Positions 52,106-62,076 of a DNA stretch of 64,000 bases are shown here, one piece after another (positions within the stretch are counted from its first letter, which is position 1; each line of letters opens with the position of its first letter). Both the position numbers and the translations under genes were made by a program. Origin of the DNA: Thermodesulfovibrio aggregans (GTDB taxonomy: Bacteria > Nitrospirota > Thermodesulfovibrionia > Thermodesulfovibrionales > Thermodesulfovibrionaceae); the NCBI RefSeq assembly GCF_001514535.1, contig NZ_BCNO01000002.1, forward strand, positions 124,001 to 188,000, given 5' to 3'. Below the pieces are notes generated by a model. It saw nothing but the letters and a program-made list of their open reading frames with translations, searched no databases and was not told the DNA's origin.

Positions 52106-54757
52106 ATGAACTATCCTGTATGGGAACTATACTGGCTTAACTCAGGAACATTGATAGCAATTATAGCAGTTCTTCATGTATTTATCTCCCATTTTGCAGT
52201 AGGTGGTGGCATATTTTTATGGCTTACAGACTTAAAAAGTGTAAAAGAAGGCAACATTGCTTTAAGACAATATGTTCGGAGACACATATGGTTCTTCCTT
52301 CTTCTTACAATGGTTTTTGGTGGAGTTTCAGGAGTTGGAATCTGGTTTATAATTGCTCTTTCAAGCCCCTGGGCTACTTCAGTACTTATTCATACCTTTG
52401 TTTTTGCATGGGCAATTGAGTGGGTTTTCTTCATTGTAGAGATTGTGTCACTGCTTATCTATCACTACAAGTTTGAGTCACTTTCAGACAGAAACCGTCT
52501 TAGAGTTGCCTTTATCTATGCTGCTTCAGCATGGTTGAGTCTTTTCATAATCAATGGAATTATAACTTTCATGCTAAGTCCAGGGCAGTGGCTTCAGACA
52601 AACAACTTCTGGCATGGATTTTTCAATCCCACAAATCTTCCTGGACTGTTTTTCAGAACATTTATATGCATAATGTTCGCAGGGCTTTTTGGCTTTGTTA
52701 CAGCGGTGTTTGAAAAGAATGACAGTCTGAGACAGACACTCCTAAAATACTGTGCAAAATGGCTTTACATTCCTCTTCCTTTTCTTATCCTGTCAGCTTT
52801 CTGGTATTTTTACTCAATTCCTGAGAATGCAAGGCTTACAAACTTTGTTTTAAATAAACAAACTGCCAATGCTGTAAATGTATTCATTTTATCTACTGTT
52901 CTGCTATATCTATTAGCTTTAGTCATGGTATTCAGAACCTCAAAGGCTTTACAGCGTGTTTCAGTTTTTGTGCTTCTCATTATTGGGTTATCATGGATTG
53001 GTGGATTTGAGTACATGAGGGAATATGCAAGAAAACCCTATGTTATCTATGGATATATGTATTCGCCTTCTATTTTGGTTCATGATGAAGAGAAACTAAA
53101 TAGAGAGGGATTTCTCAAACATGCAAAATGGACTGCTATTAAGGAAGTAACAGAAGAAAACAGAGTTCTCGCAGGAAGAGAGCTCTTCAATCTTCAGTGC
53201 TTAAGCTGTCACACAATAGGAGGAGTAAAAAATGATATTATAGAGAAAACAAAGGGACTTACCTACTTTGGAATCATCTCTCAGCTTTATGGACAGGGTA
53301 AAATTCTTGATTACATGCCAAAGTTCATTGGAAATGAGAGGGAGATGGAAGCTCTTGCTGCATTTATAAAGTCTTTACATAAAAAGCAGGACCCAAATAT
53401 ACAGCCTTTTACAGTAAAAGAGGAAAATGTAGAAATTCCGACCTTTAATCCTGACAAAGATAAATATGTACTGCTTGCATGGAGCACCCTTGGAGAAAAA
53501 TGTATAACCGATGCTGACAGATGGTTTTCATTCCTCTATCCAGGAAGCACTCTACAGGCTATACTGATAAAAAGAGGTAAAAAACCTAAAATAATCTCTG
53601 ATGGAATAGAGATTCACTATGAAGTTCAGAAAGGCTATGAAAATCCATCAAAACACGTAGATTTTTGGAAATACTCACAGAGCCTGAAAAGCAAAAAAAT
53701 ACAAGAGAATATAGGCTTAACTGGTAAGGGACTCAAAGGTGTCTTTGATTATGACGGAGAGAGGAAGATATTTTCAGCAGAAGGTATCCCTGTGATACCT
53801 TACAGAGACGATGGAGTATTCAATCCATATCCAGTCTTTGATATTAAAGCAATTGAAAAAGGCACAAATAGGATTCTACAGCAGACAAAAGTTGTTGCAC
53901 CTGTATCAACTGAGTTAAGATGCTTCCTGTGCCATGGTGGGACACCGAGATGGAATGGTATCTCTGGAATTTCCGATGAGACCGCAAAAAATATACTTCA
54001 AATTCATGATAGAAGACACGGTACAAAGCTTCTTGAGAGTGCACTAAAAGGTAAACCTCAGATGTGTCAGAGCTGTCATGAAGACTTCATAGTTAAATCA
54101 AAGGGAATAAAGGGTCATAATAGCTTTTCAGCTTCCATGCATGGCTGGCATGCAAACTACATTCCCTACAAAGATGAAAGAGCCTGTAACTTCTGCCATC
54201 CCAATGATACAAGGGGAAATACAAGATGTAACAGGGATATTCACTCAAAACTTGGAATAGGTTGTACCCAATGTCATGGAAAGCTTGATGACCATGCAGC
54301 ATCTGTTTTACTCTCTCAGGAAGGAACAAGAACAGCAAAACTTTTACTTAAAAATTTAAATCCCGAAACTCCCCTCGCTCAGATAAATCCTCGAAAACCA
54401 TGGGTTAACCAACCTGACTGCCTTAACTGTCATATAGGTTTTCAGAAACCTGATAAAAGCTCAAGCTCTTTTAATAAATGGACATCAGATGGAAAAATGC
54501 TTTTCAGAAATAGAGATGACTCAACAGGAAGACTGCCATGCACAGCATGCCATAGCTCACCTCATGCAACCTATCCTGCATTTAATGAATATGGCAAAAA
54601 CAGAGACAACATTCAGCCAATGCAGTATCAGGGTAATCCTCTTCCAATTGGAGCTCAGATGAAGTGCTCTGTCTGTCACATTGAGAAAATGGACAGAGCT
54701 TCAGCACATCATACCAATATGTTGAGAGAGTTTCGCAATAGAAACATCTTGAAGTAA
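52106..54757 (+). CDS. CydA-like membrane domain fused to octaheme c-type cytochrome
   Basis: An 883-residue protein. Residues about 1-315 are membrane helices with the CydA-like pattern (AVLHVFISHFAVGGG with possible heme His, and a GVSGVGIW turn). The following soluble part has eight CXXCH heme c motifs, starting at C365, C606, C654, C694, C720, C772, C812 and C854. The gap between the first two is large and contains a sandwich-like domain. It probably takes electrons from quinol and passes them to periplasmic acceptors, or the reverse, with the upstream gene. The bd Q loop is missing, so oxygen reduction cannot be assumed. GAGGGAAGA precedes the ATG. Confidence 0.78.
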   Translation: MNYPVWELYWLNSGTLIAIIAVLHVFISHFAVGGGIFLWLTDLKSVKEGNIALRQYVRRHIWFFLLLTMVFGGVSGVGIWFIIALSSPWATSVLIHTFVFAWAIEWVFFIVEIVSLLIYHYKFESLSDRNRLRVAFIYAASAWLSLFIINGIITFMLSPGQWLQTNNFWHGFFNPTNLPGLFFRTFICIMFAGLFGFVTAVFEKNDSLRQTLLKYCAKWLYIPLPFLILSAFWYFYSIPENARLTNFVLNKQTANAVNVFILSTVLLYLLALVMVFRTSKALQRVSVFVLLIIGLSWIGGFEYMREYARKPYVIYGYMYSPSILVHDEEKLNREGFLKHAKWTAIKEVTEENRVLAGRELFNLQCLSCHTIGGVKNDIIEKTKGLTYFGIISQLYGQGKILDYMPKFIGNEREMEALAAFIKSLHKKQDPNIQPFTVKEENVEIPTFNPDKDKYVLLAWSTLGEKCITDADRWFSFLYPGSTLQAILIKRGKKPKIISDGIEIHYEVQKGYENPSKHVDFWKYSQSLKSKKIQENIGLTGKGLKGVFDYDGERKIFSAEGIPVIPYRDDGVFNPYPVFDIKAIEKGTNRILQQTKVVAPVSTELRCFLCHGGTPRWNGISGISDETAKNILQIHDRRHGTKLLESALKGKPQMCQSCHEDFIVKSKGIKGHNSFSASMHGWHANYIPYKDERACNFCHPNDTRGNTRCNRDIHSKLGIGCTQCHGKLDDHAASVLLSQEGTRTAKLLLKNLNPETPLAQINPRKPWVNQPDCLNCHIGFQKPDKSSSSFNKWTSDGKMLFRNRDDSTGRLPCTACHSSPHATYPAFNEYGKNRDNIQPMQYQGNPLPIGAQMKCSVCHIEKMDRASAHHTNMLREFRNRNILK

Positions 54758-54758
54758 T

Positions 54759-54787
54759 TTGCAGGATTTTCAATTTTTTTGTAAAAT
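54759..54787 (+). promoter_or_regulatory. Sigma70-type promoter for ODP-chemoreceptor genes
   Basis: TTGCAG (54759-54764), 17-base spacer, TAAAAT (54782-54787). It lies just after the cytochrome stop and leaves a leader of about 30 bases with TGGAGG. Confidence 0.62.
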
Positions 54788-54821
54788 TTTACTTAAGAAA
54801 AATTATAAACTGGAGGAAAAT

Positions 54822-55610
54822 ATGGCAGGCTTGGCAAAAGAAGTTGATATTGTAAGAGGTGATGTAATCTATGATGATGGAACTCACAAATTTATCTGGC
54901 TTGGATGGGAAGAACATGAAGAAGAAGGACTGGTTCAGGTAAATCAGTATCTCATTGAGAATAAAAATGTAGGAGTAATTCTTGATCCCGGAGGTGTTCA
55001 TGTTTTTCCAAGAGTTGTGGCAAATGTCTCAAGGTATGTTGACCTTGATAGAATTCAGCATCTTTTCTTTTCCCATCAGGACCCTGATGTATCCTCTGGA
55101 GTTGCTCTATGGCTAAGCGTAACGCCTGCTAAAGTATATATCTCAAAATGGTGGGTAAGGTTTCTTCCCCATTATGGAATATTTGATATGGCAAGAATTG
55201 TTCCACTTGAGGAAGGTGGTGGCAGAATTCAACTTCCTTCAGGAGACTATCTTGAGATAATTCCTGCCCATTTTCTCCACTCTGTTGCCAATTTCCATGT
55301 TTATGATCCCCGTTCAAAAACCTTATTTACAGGCGATCTCGGCGCTGCCATATTTCCAAAGGGACAGAGATATGCCTATGTGGAGGATTTTGATAGTCAC
55401 TTGAAACTTATGGAAGGATTTCATAGAAGATATCTTGCCTCAAACAGTGTAGTTAGAAAATACATTGAAAAAGTAAGAAGGCTTGAGATTGAAAGAATAG
55501 CTCCCCAGCATGGAGCAATAATCTATAAAAAAGAACACATTCATAGATTCTTTAACTGGCTTGAAAATTTGAAATGCGGTGTTGACATTGCAGATGAGTT
55601 CTACAGATAA
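54822..55610 (+). CDS. ODP-type di-iron oxygen-sensing protein (flavodiiron-like MBL fold)
   Basis: A 262-residue metallo-beta-lactamase fold protein starting MAGLAKEVD. Di-iron ligands fit the flavodiiron pattern: HQDPD (H-x-D-x-D), PAHFLHS, FTGDLG and the final PQHGAI. There is no flavodoxin domain. It matches the oxygen-binding di-iron protein (ODP) known from spirochete chemotaxis. A chemoreceptor gene follows 29 bases later. The ATG at 54822 has AGGAGG-like TGGAGG, whereas an upstream TTG has none. It could serve as the oxygen sensor of that receptor; this is inference from the family and adjacency. Confidence 0.82.
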   Translation: MAGLAKEVDIVRGDVIYDDGTHKFIWLGWEEHEEEGLVQVNQYLIENKNVGVILDPGGVHVFPRVVANVSRYVDLDRIQHLFFSHQDPDVSSGVALWLSVTPAKVYISKWWVRFLPHYGIFDMARIVPLEEGGGRIQLPSGDYLEIIPAHFLHSVANFHVYDPRSKTLFTGDLGAAIFPKGQRYAYVEDFDSHLKLMEGFHRRYLASNSVVRKYIEKVRRLEIERIAPQHGAIIYKKEHIHRFFNWLENLKCGVDIADEFYR

Positions 55611-55639
55611 ACTCAAATAAAAACAAATTGGGGGAAACT

Positions 55640-56515
55640 ATGTTTTTCAGAAGAAAAAAAAGGACAAATCTCACAAAAAAAGATATTGATACAAATCTTG
55701 CCCTTATCAAGACTCTATCATCTGGTATTATAAAATCAAATATTGTCGGTTCAACGATTTCAAATACGATGGGATTGATTGACTCTAACTTTTCAAGGAT
55801 AAGAGATGAAGTTTCATCCATTGCAACAGCTATGGAAGAGATTGACACCACCATAAGGGATATGTCAAGAAGTGTTGCCTCCATAAACGAGGAAGTTCAG
55901 CAGATGGTTAAACAGAATGAAATGATGGATAATGAACTTGAAAAAAGAGTAAAAGATATTGAATCACATAATGAAAAAATAATAGAGGTTGTCTCAAACA
56001 TAAAAGACCTCGGACAGGCTACCCAGAACATTGGTAACATCGTTACCGCTATCTCTGATGTGGCGGATCAGACAAATCTTCTTGCTCTTAATGCATCAAT
56101 TGAAGCAGCAAGAGTTGGAGAAGCGGGAAGAGGATTTGCAGTTGTGGCAGATGAGATAAGGAAACTATCTCAGAAAACAGAGGCTTTAACAAAGGATATC
56201 AGCAAAATACTTGGTAATTTGAGCGAAAGGGTGATAGTTGCTGTTAAAGAGGTTGAAAAAATAAAGGAGCTATTTTCAGGAATTGAGCAAGATATGAAAA
56301 CAATAAGAATGTCCTTTGAAAAAACTAAAGCAATGTCAGATACTGTTGGAGATGCAGTAAATACTCTTTCAACAGCAATAGAAGAACAAAGTCAGGTATT
56401 AACTGATGTTTCAAAGAGAATTACCAATACGGCATCAATGCTCAATGAAACATACAAAGTTTTCTCAACTGTAGTAAAAGTCAATGACGAAATCTCAAAG
56501 ATGACAAAATTCTGA
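55640..56515 (+). CDS. Soluble methyl-accepting chemotaxis protein
   Basis: A protein of about 291 residues without transmembrane helices. The conserved signalling tip [21 protein letters not shown] is present (quoted up to 20 residues: [20 protein letters not shown]). The rest is a long coiled coil. GGGGG lies just upstream of the ATG at 55640, so the TTG at 55628 is less likely. Directly downstream of an ODP gene and with no sensor domain of its own, it probably receives the signal from that protein. It gives the oxygen-sensing chemoreceptor pair. Confidence 0.86.
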   Translation: MFFRRKKRTNLTKKDIDTNLALIKTLSSGIIKSNIVGSTISNTMGLIDSNFSRIRDEVSSIATAMEEIDTTIRDMSRSVASINEEVQQMVKQNEMMDNELEKRVKDIESHNEKIIEVVSNIKDLGQATQNIGNIVTAISDVADQTNLLALNASIEAARVGEAGRGFAVVADEIRKLSQKTEALTKDISKILGNLSERVIVAVKEVEKIKELFSGIEQDMKTIRMSFEKTKAMSDTVGDAVNTLSTAIEEQSQVLTDVSKRITNTASMLNETYKVFSTVVKVNDEISKMTKF

Positions 56516-56518
56516 GAC

Positions 56519-59500
56519 ATGCAAAATAATATTTTAAAACTTGCCATTTGTCCTCACTGCATTAATGAAGAGGAACTTTATTTATGGGGAAAAATATCTG
56601 AAAATCTCAGTAAAACTCTTAATAGGAAAATTGATTTAATTACATTTAGCGATTTTATGAAAGAGGAAGAATCCCTGAGGAAAGAAAATTTTCATATATA
56701 TTATGCTAATCCTGACACAGCAATTTATCTCATGCAAAAAGGCTATGAAATCATCGGAAAGCTAAAAGATGAAAATAACCAACTCTGCAGTATCAGCAGG
56801 AAAGATTATTCATCCGATAAGGACATAATCAAGCTTGCAGTTATCAAAAGAAAGTATTTTTTCCTACCTATTCTTTTCCATAAAAAAGAATTTAGAAAGT
56901 TTCAATTAGTATTTGCAAATAGCTATGAGGAAATCATTGAACTTTTGCAAAAAAAAGAGGCAGATGTAGGTTTTATCTACACAAAAATGCTAAGAAGGTT
57001 GAAAGATGAATACAATATAAAATTTGATGAAAACTTTTGTTTTAATCTACCCCACTATATCTTAATTCATCCTTCTATCAGTAATTTCAAAGAAGATATT
57101 CTTTCCCTGCCAGAAATTGAGAGAGTAACTCAAAAAGAAGTGGAAAATTTAAAGCTGATGTTTGCACAACTTGAAAAAATGCTTGAAGAATGGGCTAATA
57201 GCAACATAATAGAAGCTCTTTTAAATTCACCCAATCTTGGAATAATAATTTATCAGGAAAGGATTGTCTATGCAAACGATTATGCTTTAAGATTTCTTGG
57301 ATATGAAAAAGAAGAACTATACAACATGAGTAGCTTTGACTTAGTTTACGGCGAAGAAAAGAGCAAAATTATAGAGAACCATCATAGAAGGCTTAGAGGA
57401 GAAAAATTTTCATCAGTTTATGAATTAAAGTTCATAAAGAAAGATGGTAGTATTTCATGGGTTCAGTGTCTCACGAATACAATACTTTATCAGGGCAGAT
57501 ACTCAGGTTTAATTCTATTTCACGATATTACTGAGAGAAAACAGAATGAAGAAATTTTAAAAATTCTCAGAGATGTCAATAAAATTATCACTCAATCCAT
57601 CACTGAAGAGGAGATTTACGAAGGAATATGCAGGTCTCTTGTTGAAAATTTAGGTTTTAAGTTTGTGTGGATTGGAATTCCTGAAAAAGGTAAAATTGTA
57701 CCCCTTTATCACTATGGTGAGGAACAGGGATTTTTTGATATTCTTGACATAAAAATTGAAGAAGGATATGGGCTTTCTCAAATAGCATTCAAAACAGGTG
57801 AAATTCAGATAAATGAAGACTCAAGAGAATATCTTAAAAAAGAGCCCTGTGCAGTAGAACTCATAAATAGAAATTTTATGTCTTCCTGCACCATACCTTT
57901 AAAAAAATACGGCAAAGTCGTTTCTCTACTTAAAATATACTCTCAATTCCCTAAATTTTTTAACAAAAACATAGTAAACATACTCGAAGAGATTCAGAAT
58001 GACCTCTCTTTTGCTCTTGAGAGAGTAGATAGGATAAAACACGATATGATTATTTCTGAAGCACTTAAACACTCCGATACTTGGGTGCTTGTTACAGATG
58101 AAAATGGTCATATCCTCTATGTAAATGAAGCAGTAGAGAAAATAAGCGGATACACAAGAGATGAACTTATTGGTAAAAATCCGAGAATATTTAAATCAGG
58201 ACTCAATCCTCCAGAATTTTACAAGCAAATGTGGGATACAATTCTTTCTGGAAAAATATTCAATGCGATAACTCCCAACAGAAAAAAGAATGGCGAAATT
58301 TTCCATGCTGACCTGAAAATTATTCCATTGAAGCTCCCGGGAAATGTTTTAAGATTTGTCGCTGTTGCAAAAGATGTTACGGAAAACATAATGCTCTCTG
58401 AGAGAATCAATAAATTGCAAAACTATGATGCATTAACAGAGCTTTTGAATCTCAATGGATTCTCTGTAGAGGTAACTTTAAAATTAAGGGAAACTCATAC
58501 TAAGGGAGGCTTGGGAGTATTCATACTTATTGATATTGTTAACATGACCTATATAAACAAAATTTTAGGTTTTTCAGGAGGTGACCTTGTACTCAGGCTT
58601 TTTGCTCAAAGATTAAAGGAACTTTTTAAAGAAACATATACAATCGCAAGAATTGGAGCAGATACTTTCGGAATATACCTGAGTGTAGATATGGCTCCTG
58701 AGATATCAAATGTTTATTCCAGGCTTGTGGAACTTAATAATACAGAGTTTCAGCTTGATGATAAATCAATTTCTATAAATATCAATGCTGCCATATCACT
58801 ATTCCCAAAGGATGGGGAAACATTTAAAACTCTATATGAAAAGGCTGACATAGCCCTTACAAAAGCAAAAGCTGAAGGAGAAGGAGCAATAAAATTCTTT
58901 GATCCAGCAATTGAAAAAGATGTGGAAAAACAATGGGATGTAATAAGTTTAGTTAAAAAAGCCTTTGATGAAAATCTGTTTGTTTTTTATTATCAACCAT
59001 ACTTTTACACTGACAGTTTAAAACTTGCCGGCTATGAAGCTCTTGTTAGAATAGTTGATAAAAGTGGTGAAGTTTATTATCCAAAAGTTTTTATTGATTA
59101 CATTGAAAACAGTTCATACCTGAGAATGTTTGAAGACTGGGCAATTAATGAAATCGTGCAAAAGATAAAAAAGTGCAACTTAAACATATCTGTAAATATC
59201 TCAGGTAAGACTTTTAATAATCCAGAATTTGTTAAGAAATTAGCTCAGATTCCTGAAGAAATAAGAGATAAAATTACCATAGAGATTACAGAGAGAGTGT
59301 TTATTGAAAATCCTGAAGATGCGATGGTTCTTATCTCAATGATAAAAAAGATTAAAAATCCACCGAAAATTGCAATGGATGACTTTGGTACAGGATATTC
59401 CTCTTTTGTTTATCTGAAAGATTTACCAATTGACATCATAAAGATAGATATGGCTTTTACAAAACAGATGGTCTATGACAAAAAGGCTCTTGCAATTGTT

Positions 59501-59671
59501 CAGACAATAATTGAGCTCGCAAAAAGGCTTGACAAACTCACCCTTGCTGAAGGTGTTGAAACCAGAGAACAGCTTGAAATTTTAAAATCTTTAAAATGTG
59601 ATATGGTTCAGGGATTTCTCTTTTCAAAACCTCTTCCCGAAAAAGAAATGAAAAGTGTCATAATAAATTAA
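56519..59671 (+). CDS. SBP-like/PAS/GAF/PAS/degenerate GGDEF/EAL c-di-GMP phosphodiesterase
   Basis: A 1050-residue protein without obvious membrane helices. Domains in order: a phosphonate-binding-protein-like (PhnD type) segment (about 1-220), PAS (about 230-345), GAF (about 355-500), PAS (about 515-625), GGDEF (about 640-780) and EAL (about 795-1045). The GGDEF motif is degenerate (GADTF). The EAL site is intact: YEALVRI, EITERVF, MDDFGTGYSSF, KIDMAF and EGVET. So c-di-GMP breakdown is expected. It lies four bases after the chemoreceptor gene. The GADTF site may bind GTP as an activator. A cytoplasmic PhnD-like domain is unusual. Confidence 0.85.
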   Translation: MQNNILKLAICPHCINEEELYLWGKISENLSKTLNRKIDLITFSDFMKEEESLRKENFHIYYANPDTAIYLMQKGYEIIGKLKDENNQLCSISRKDYSSDKDIIKLAVIKRKYFFLPILFHKKEFRKFQLVFANSYEEIIELLQKKEADVGFIYTKMLRRLKDEYNIKFDENFCFNLPHYILIHPSISNFKEDILSLPEIERVTQKEVENLKLMFAQLEKMLEEWANSNIIEALLNSPNLGIIIYQERIVYANDYALRFLGYEKEELYNMSSFDLVYGEEKSKIIENHHRRLRGEKFSSVYELKFIKKDGSISWVQCLTNTILYQGRYSGLILFHDITERKQNEEILKILRDVNKIITQSITEEEIYEGICRSLVENLGFKFVWIGIPEKGKIVPLYHYGEEQGFFDILDIKIEEGYGLSQIAFKTGEIQINEDSREYLKKEPCAVELINRNFMSSCTIPLKKYGKVVSLLKIYSQFPKFFNKNIVNILEEIQNDLSFALERVDRIKHDMIISEALKHSDTWVLVTDENGHILYVNEAVEKISGYTRDELIGKNPRIFKSGLNPPEFYKQMWDTILSGKIFNAITPNRKKNGEIFHADLKIIPLKLPGNVLRFVAVAKDVTENIMLSERINKLQNYDALTELLNLNGFSVEVTLKLRETHTKGGLGVFILIDIVNMTYINKILGFSGGDLVLRLFAQRLKELFKETYTIARIGADTFGIYLSVDMAPEISNVYSRLVELNNTEFQLDDKSISININAAISLFPKDGETFKTLYEKADIALTKAKAEGEGAIKFFDPAIEKDVEKQWDVISLVKKAFDENLFVFYYQPYFYTDSLKLAGYEALVRIVDKSGEVYYPKVFIDYIENSSYLRMFEDWAINEIVQKIKKCNLNISVNISGKTFNNPEFVKKLAQIPEEIRDKITIEITERVFIENPEDAMVLISMIKKIKNPPKIAMDDFGTGYSSFVYLKDLPIDIIKIDMAFTKQMVYDKKALAIVQTIIELAKRLDKLTLAEGVETREQLEILKSLKCDMVQGFLFSKPLPEKEMKSVIIN

Positions 59672-62076
59672 TGAACCTTCTTTATTTTGAAAAACCCACA
59701 AGATACATAAACCACGAAATTAATGCAATTTACAAAGACAGGGAGAAACTCATCAGATTTGCCCTCTGTTTTCCTGATATTTATGAAATAGGCATGTCAC
59801 ATCTTGGCTTAAAAATTCTTTATTCCCTTTTAAACAGTCTTCCGAATGTGTATGCTGAAAGAGTATTTTCACCATGGATTGACATGCAGGAATATATGCA
59901 AAAAAATGATATTGCACTCAGTTCCCTTGAAACAAAAACACCTCTCAGAGATTTTGATATTGTAGGATTTTCGCTTCAGTATGAACTTTCATACACTGCT
60001 GTTTTAAACATGCTTGAACTTGGCAGAATTCCTTTAAGGTGGCAGGATAGAATTGAGGGTAAATATCCTCTCGTTATTGCCGGTGGTCCCTGTACTGTTA
60101 ATCCTTTGCCTCTCAATGATTTCATAGATGCTTTCCTGATTGGAGAGGCAGAGGAAGCAATTCTGGAATTTATAAAAGTGTTTGATGAGTGGAAAGAGTC
60201 AAATTCTTCTAAAGAGTCTTTACTGAAGGCAATATCAGAAATAGAGGGATTTTATGTTCCCTATAGTGGGAAAAGAACTGTTAAAAGGAGATTTATAAAT
60301 GACTTAGAAAATGCACCTTTTCCATATGCACCAGTTGTGCCCTATGCAAAAGTTGTTCATGATAGAGTCTCAATTGAAGTATCCCGTGGATGTCCTTCGG
60401 GATGTAGGTTCTGTCAGGCAGGGTTTATATATAGACCTCTAAGATTCAGAAGTCCCGGTAGAGTTTTTGAAATTGCAGAAAATCTAATAAAGAATACAGG
60501 ATACGAAGAACTTTCCCTTCTTTCATTCAGCATAGGACATTACCCCTATTTAACTGAGCTTGTTAGCGCTCTAAATCAACGCTTTTCAGAAAAGGCAGTT
60601 GCTGTCTCCCTTCCTTCAATAAGAGCGGATAAAGTAACAAAGGATTTGCTTCAGGCAATTAAGTCTGCAAGAAAAACAGGATTTACAATTGCACCTGAAG
60701 CTGCCACTCAGAGGCTTCGCTGTGTAATTAATAAAAATATTTCCGATGAAGATATTGAGAAAGCATGCACCTTTCTTTTTGAGGAAGGCTGGCAGAATAT
60801 AAAGCTTTACTTCATGATAGGACTTCCAACTGAGACAGAACAGGATATAGAAGAAATTGTTAACTTTTCAAGGAAAATAATAAAAATTGCAAAGAGACAC
60901 ACAAACAGATTTGTTGAGATAAATGTCACTGTGTCTCCCTTTGTGCCAAAACCTCATACTCCATTTCAATGGCTTGGACAGATTAATTTTGATGAAATGG
61001 CTAAAAAACTTGATTTTATAAGACAATCCTTTAATAAAAGTAAAATCCACTACAAAGGACACAATCCCCGAATGAGTGTTCTTGAAGCTGCTCTTTCAAG
61101 GGGTGATGAAAAAATTGGAGATGTTTTATACAGAGCATGGATTAACGGAGAGAGGCTAAGTGCATGGTCAGATTTATTTGATTTTAGTAGATGGCTCAAA
61201 GCAATGGATGAAACAGGAGTTGATCTATTTCACTATGCTAAAAGAGAGTTTTCTTATGAAAAACCGCTCCCTTGGGACTTCATTGATACGGGCGTTAAAA
61301 AAGAGTTTCTTAAGAGAGAGCTTGAAAAAGCAGTTAATCTTGAATCCTCAAAGGAATGCACCATTAGATGTGAAGGATGCGGATTGAAATGTAGCAATGA
61401 TTCTAATAAGGATAAGGTTTTACATCTATCAGTAGGGGCAAAAAAACCGAATAATAAAGAGATTTCTATCACCACAGTAAGATTTTGTCATAGAAAAACA
61501 GGATTGATGAAGTATCTTTCTCAGCTTGAATTGGGAAACCTTCTTACAAGAGCATTAAGAATAGCTGATGTTCCCTTTGTCATATCAAAGGGATTTCATC
61601 CAAAGCCTGAGATTTCTTTTGGACCTTCTCTGCCTGTGGGAGTTGAAAGCGAAAGAGAGTATTTTGACCTGAAAATTTATGATGAATTCAGGGAAGAATA
61701 CGTTGAAAGATTAAATAGAGTTTTACCTGAAGGCTTAAAAATAGTTGAGGCAAAGACAGTCCCACCAGAAAGTCCTTCTCTTTCTTCATTTATTCAGAGA
61801 TACAAATACATTGTACAGCTCAACTATGATTTTCAGCTTGACCAAAATAAGATAGAAAGTCTCACATTAAAAAGGCAGGAAAAACTGCTTTTACTCAAAG
61901 ATTTTTTAGAGGAGATTAAGATAAATGGCAAGCAAGTATGTATAATAGTAAAAGATTCTACTGACAAAGCAAGAATCTCTGAGATAGTAGAGGCTATTTT
62001 TGGAAAAGCTCTCAAAGATTTAAACATAAAAAGAATAGCCATGTATGGCTTTAAGGGAGGATGGTTAGAGCCTTGA
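59671..62076 (+). CDS. B12-binding-type radical SAM protein fused to DUF2344 domain
   Basis: An 801-residue protein. An N-terminal B12-binding-like segment (about 20-190) precedes a radical SAM domain with C241, C245 and C248 (RGCPSGCRFCQAGF). The C-terminal 210 residues (about 590-801) match DUF2344 (GLMKYLSQLELGNLLTRAL and GFHPKPEISFGPSLPVG). In other genomes the two parts are often separate but adjacent genes (TIGR03960 and TIGR03936 type). It overlaps RNase G, which is often its neighbour, hinting at an RNA-linked role. The reaction is not known. Confidence 0.88.
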   Translation: MNLLYFEKPTRYINHEINAIYKDREKLIRFALCFPDIYEIGMSHLGLKILYSLLNSLPNVYAERVFSPWIDMQEYMQKNDIALSSLETKTPLRDFDIVGFSLQYELSYTAVLNMLELGRIPLRWQDRIEGKYPLVIAGGPCTVNPLPLNDFIDAFLIGEAEEAILEFIKVFDEWKESNSSKESLLKAISEIEGFYVPYSGKRTVKRRFINDLENAPFPYAPVVPYAKVVHDRVSIEVSRGCPSGCRFCQAGFIYRPLRFRSPGRVFEIAENLIKNTGYEELSLLSFSIGHYPYLTELVSALNQRFSEKAVAVSLPSIRADKVTKDLLQAIKSARKTGFTIAPEAATQRLRCVINKNISDEDIEKACTFLFEEGWQNIKLYFMIGLPTETEQDIEEIVNFSRKIIKIAKRHTNRFVEINVTVSPFVPKPHTPFQWLGQINFDEMAKKLDFIRQSFNKSKIHYKGHNPRMSVLEAALSRGDEKIGDVLYRAWINGERLSAWSDLFDFSRWLKAMDETGVDLFHYAKREFSYEKPLPWDFIDTGVKKEFLKRELEKAVNLESSKECTIRCEGCGLKCSNDSNKDKVLHLSVGAKKPNNKEISITTVRFCHRKTGLMKYLSQLELGNLLTRALRIADVPFVISKGFHPKPEISFGPSLPVGVESEREYFDLKIYDEFREEYVERLNRVLPEGLKIVEAKTVPPESPSLSSFIQRYKYIVQLNYDFQLDQNKIESLTLKRQEKLLLLKDFLEEIKINGKQVCIIVKDSTDKARISEIVEAIFGKALKDLNIKRIAMYGFKGGWLEP

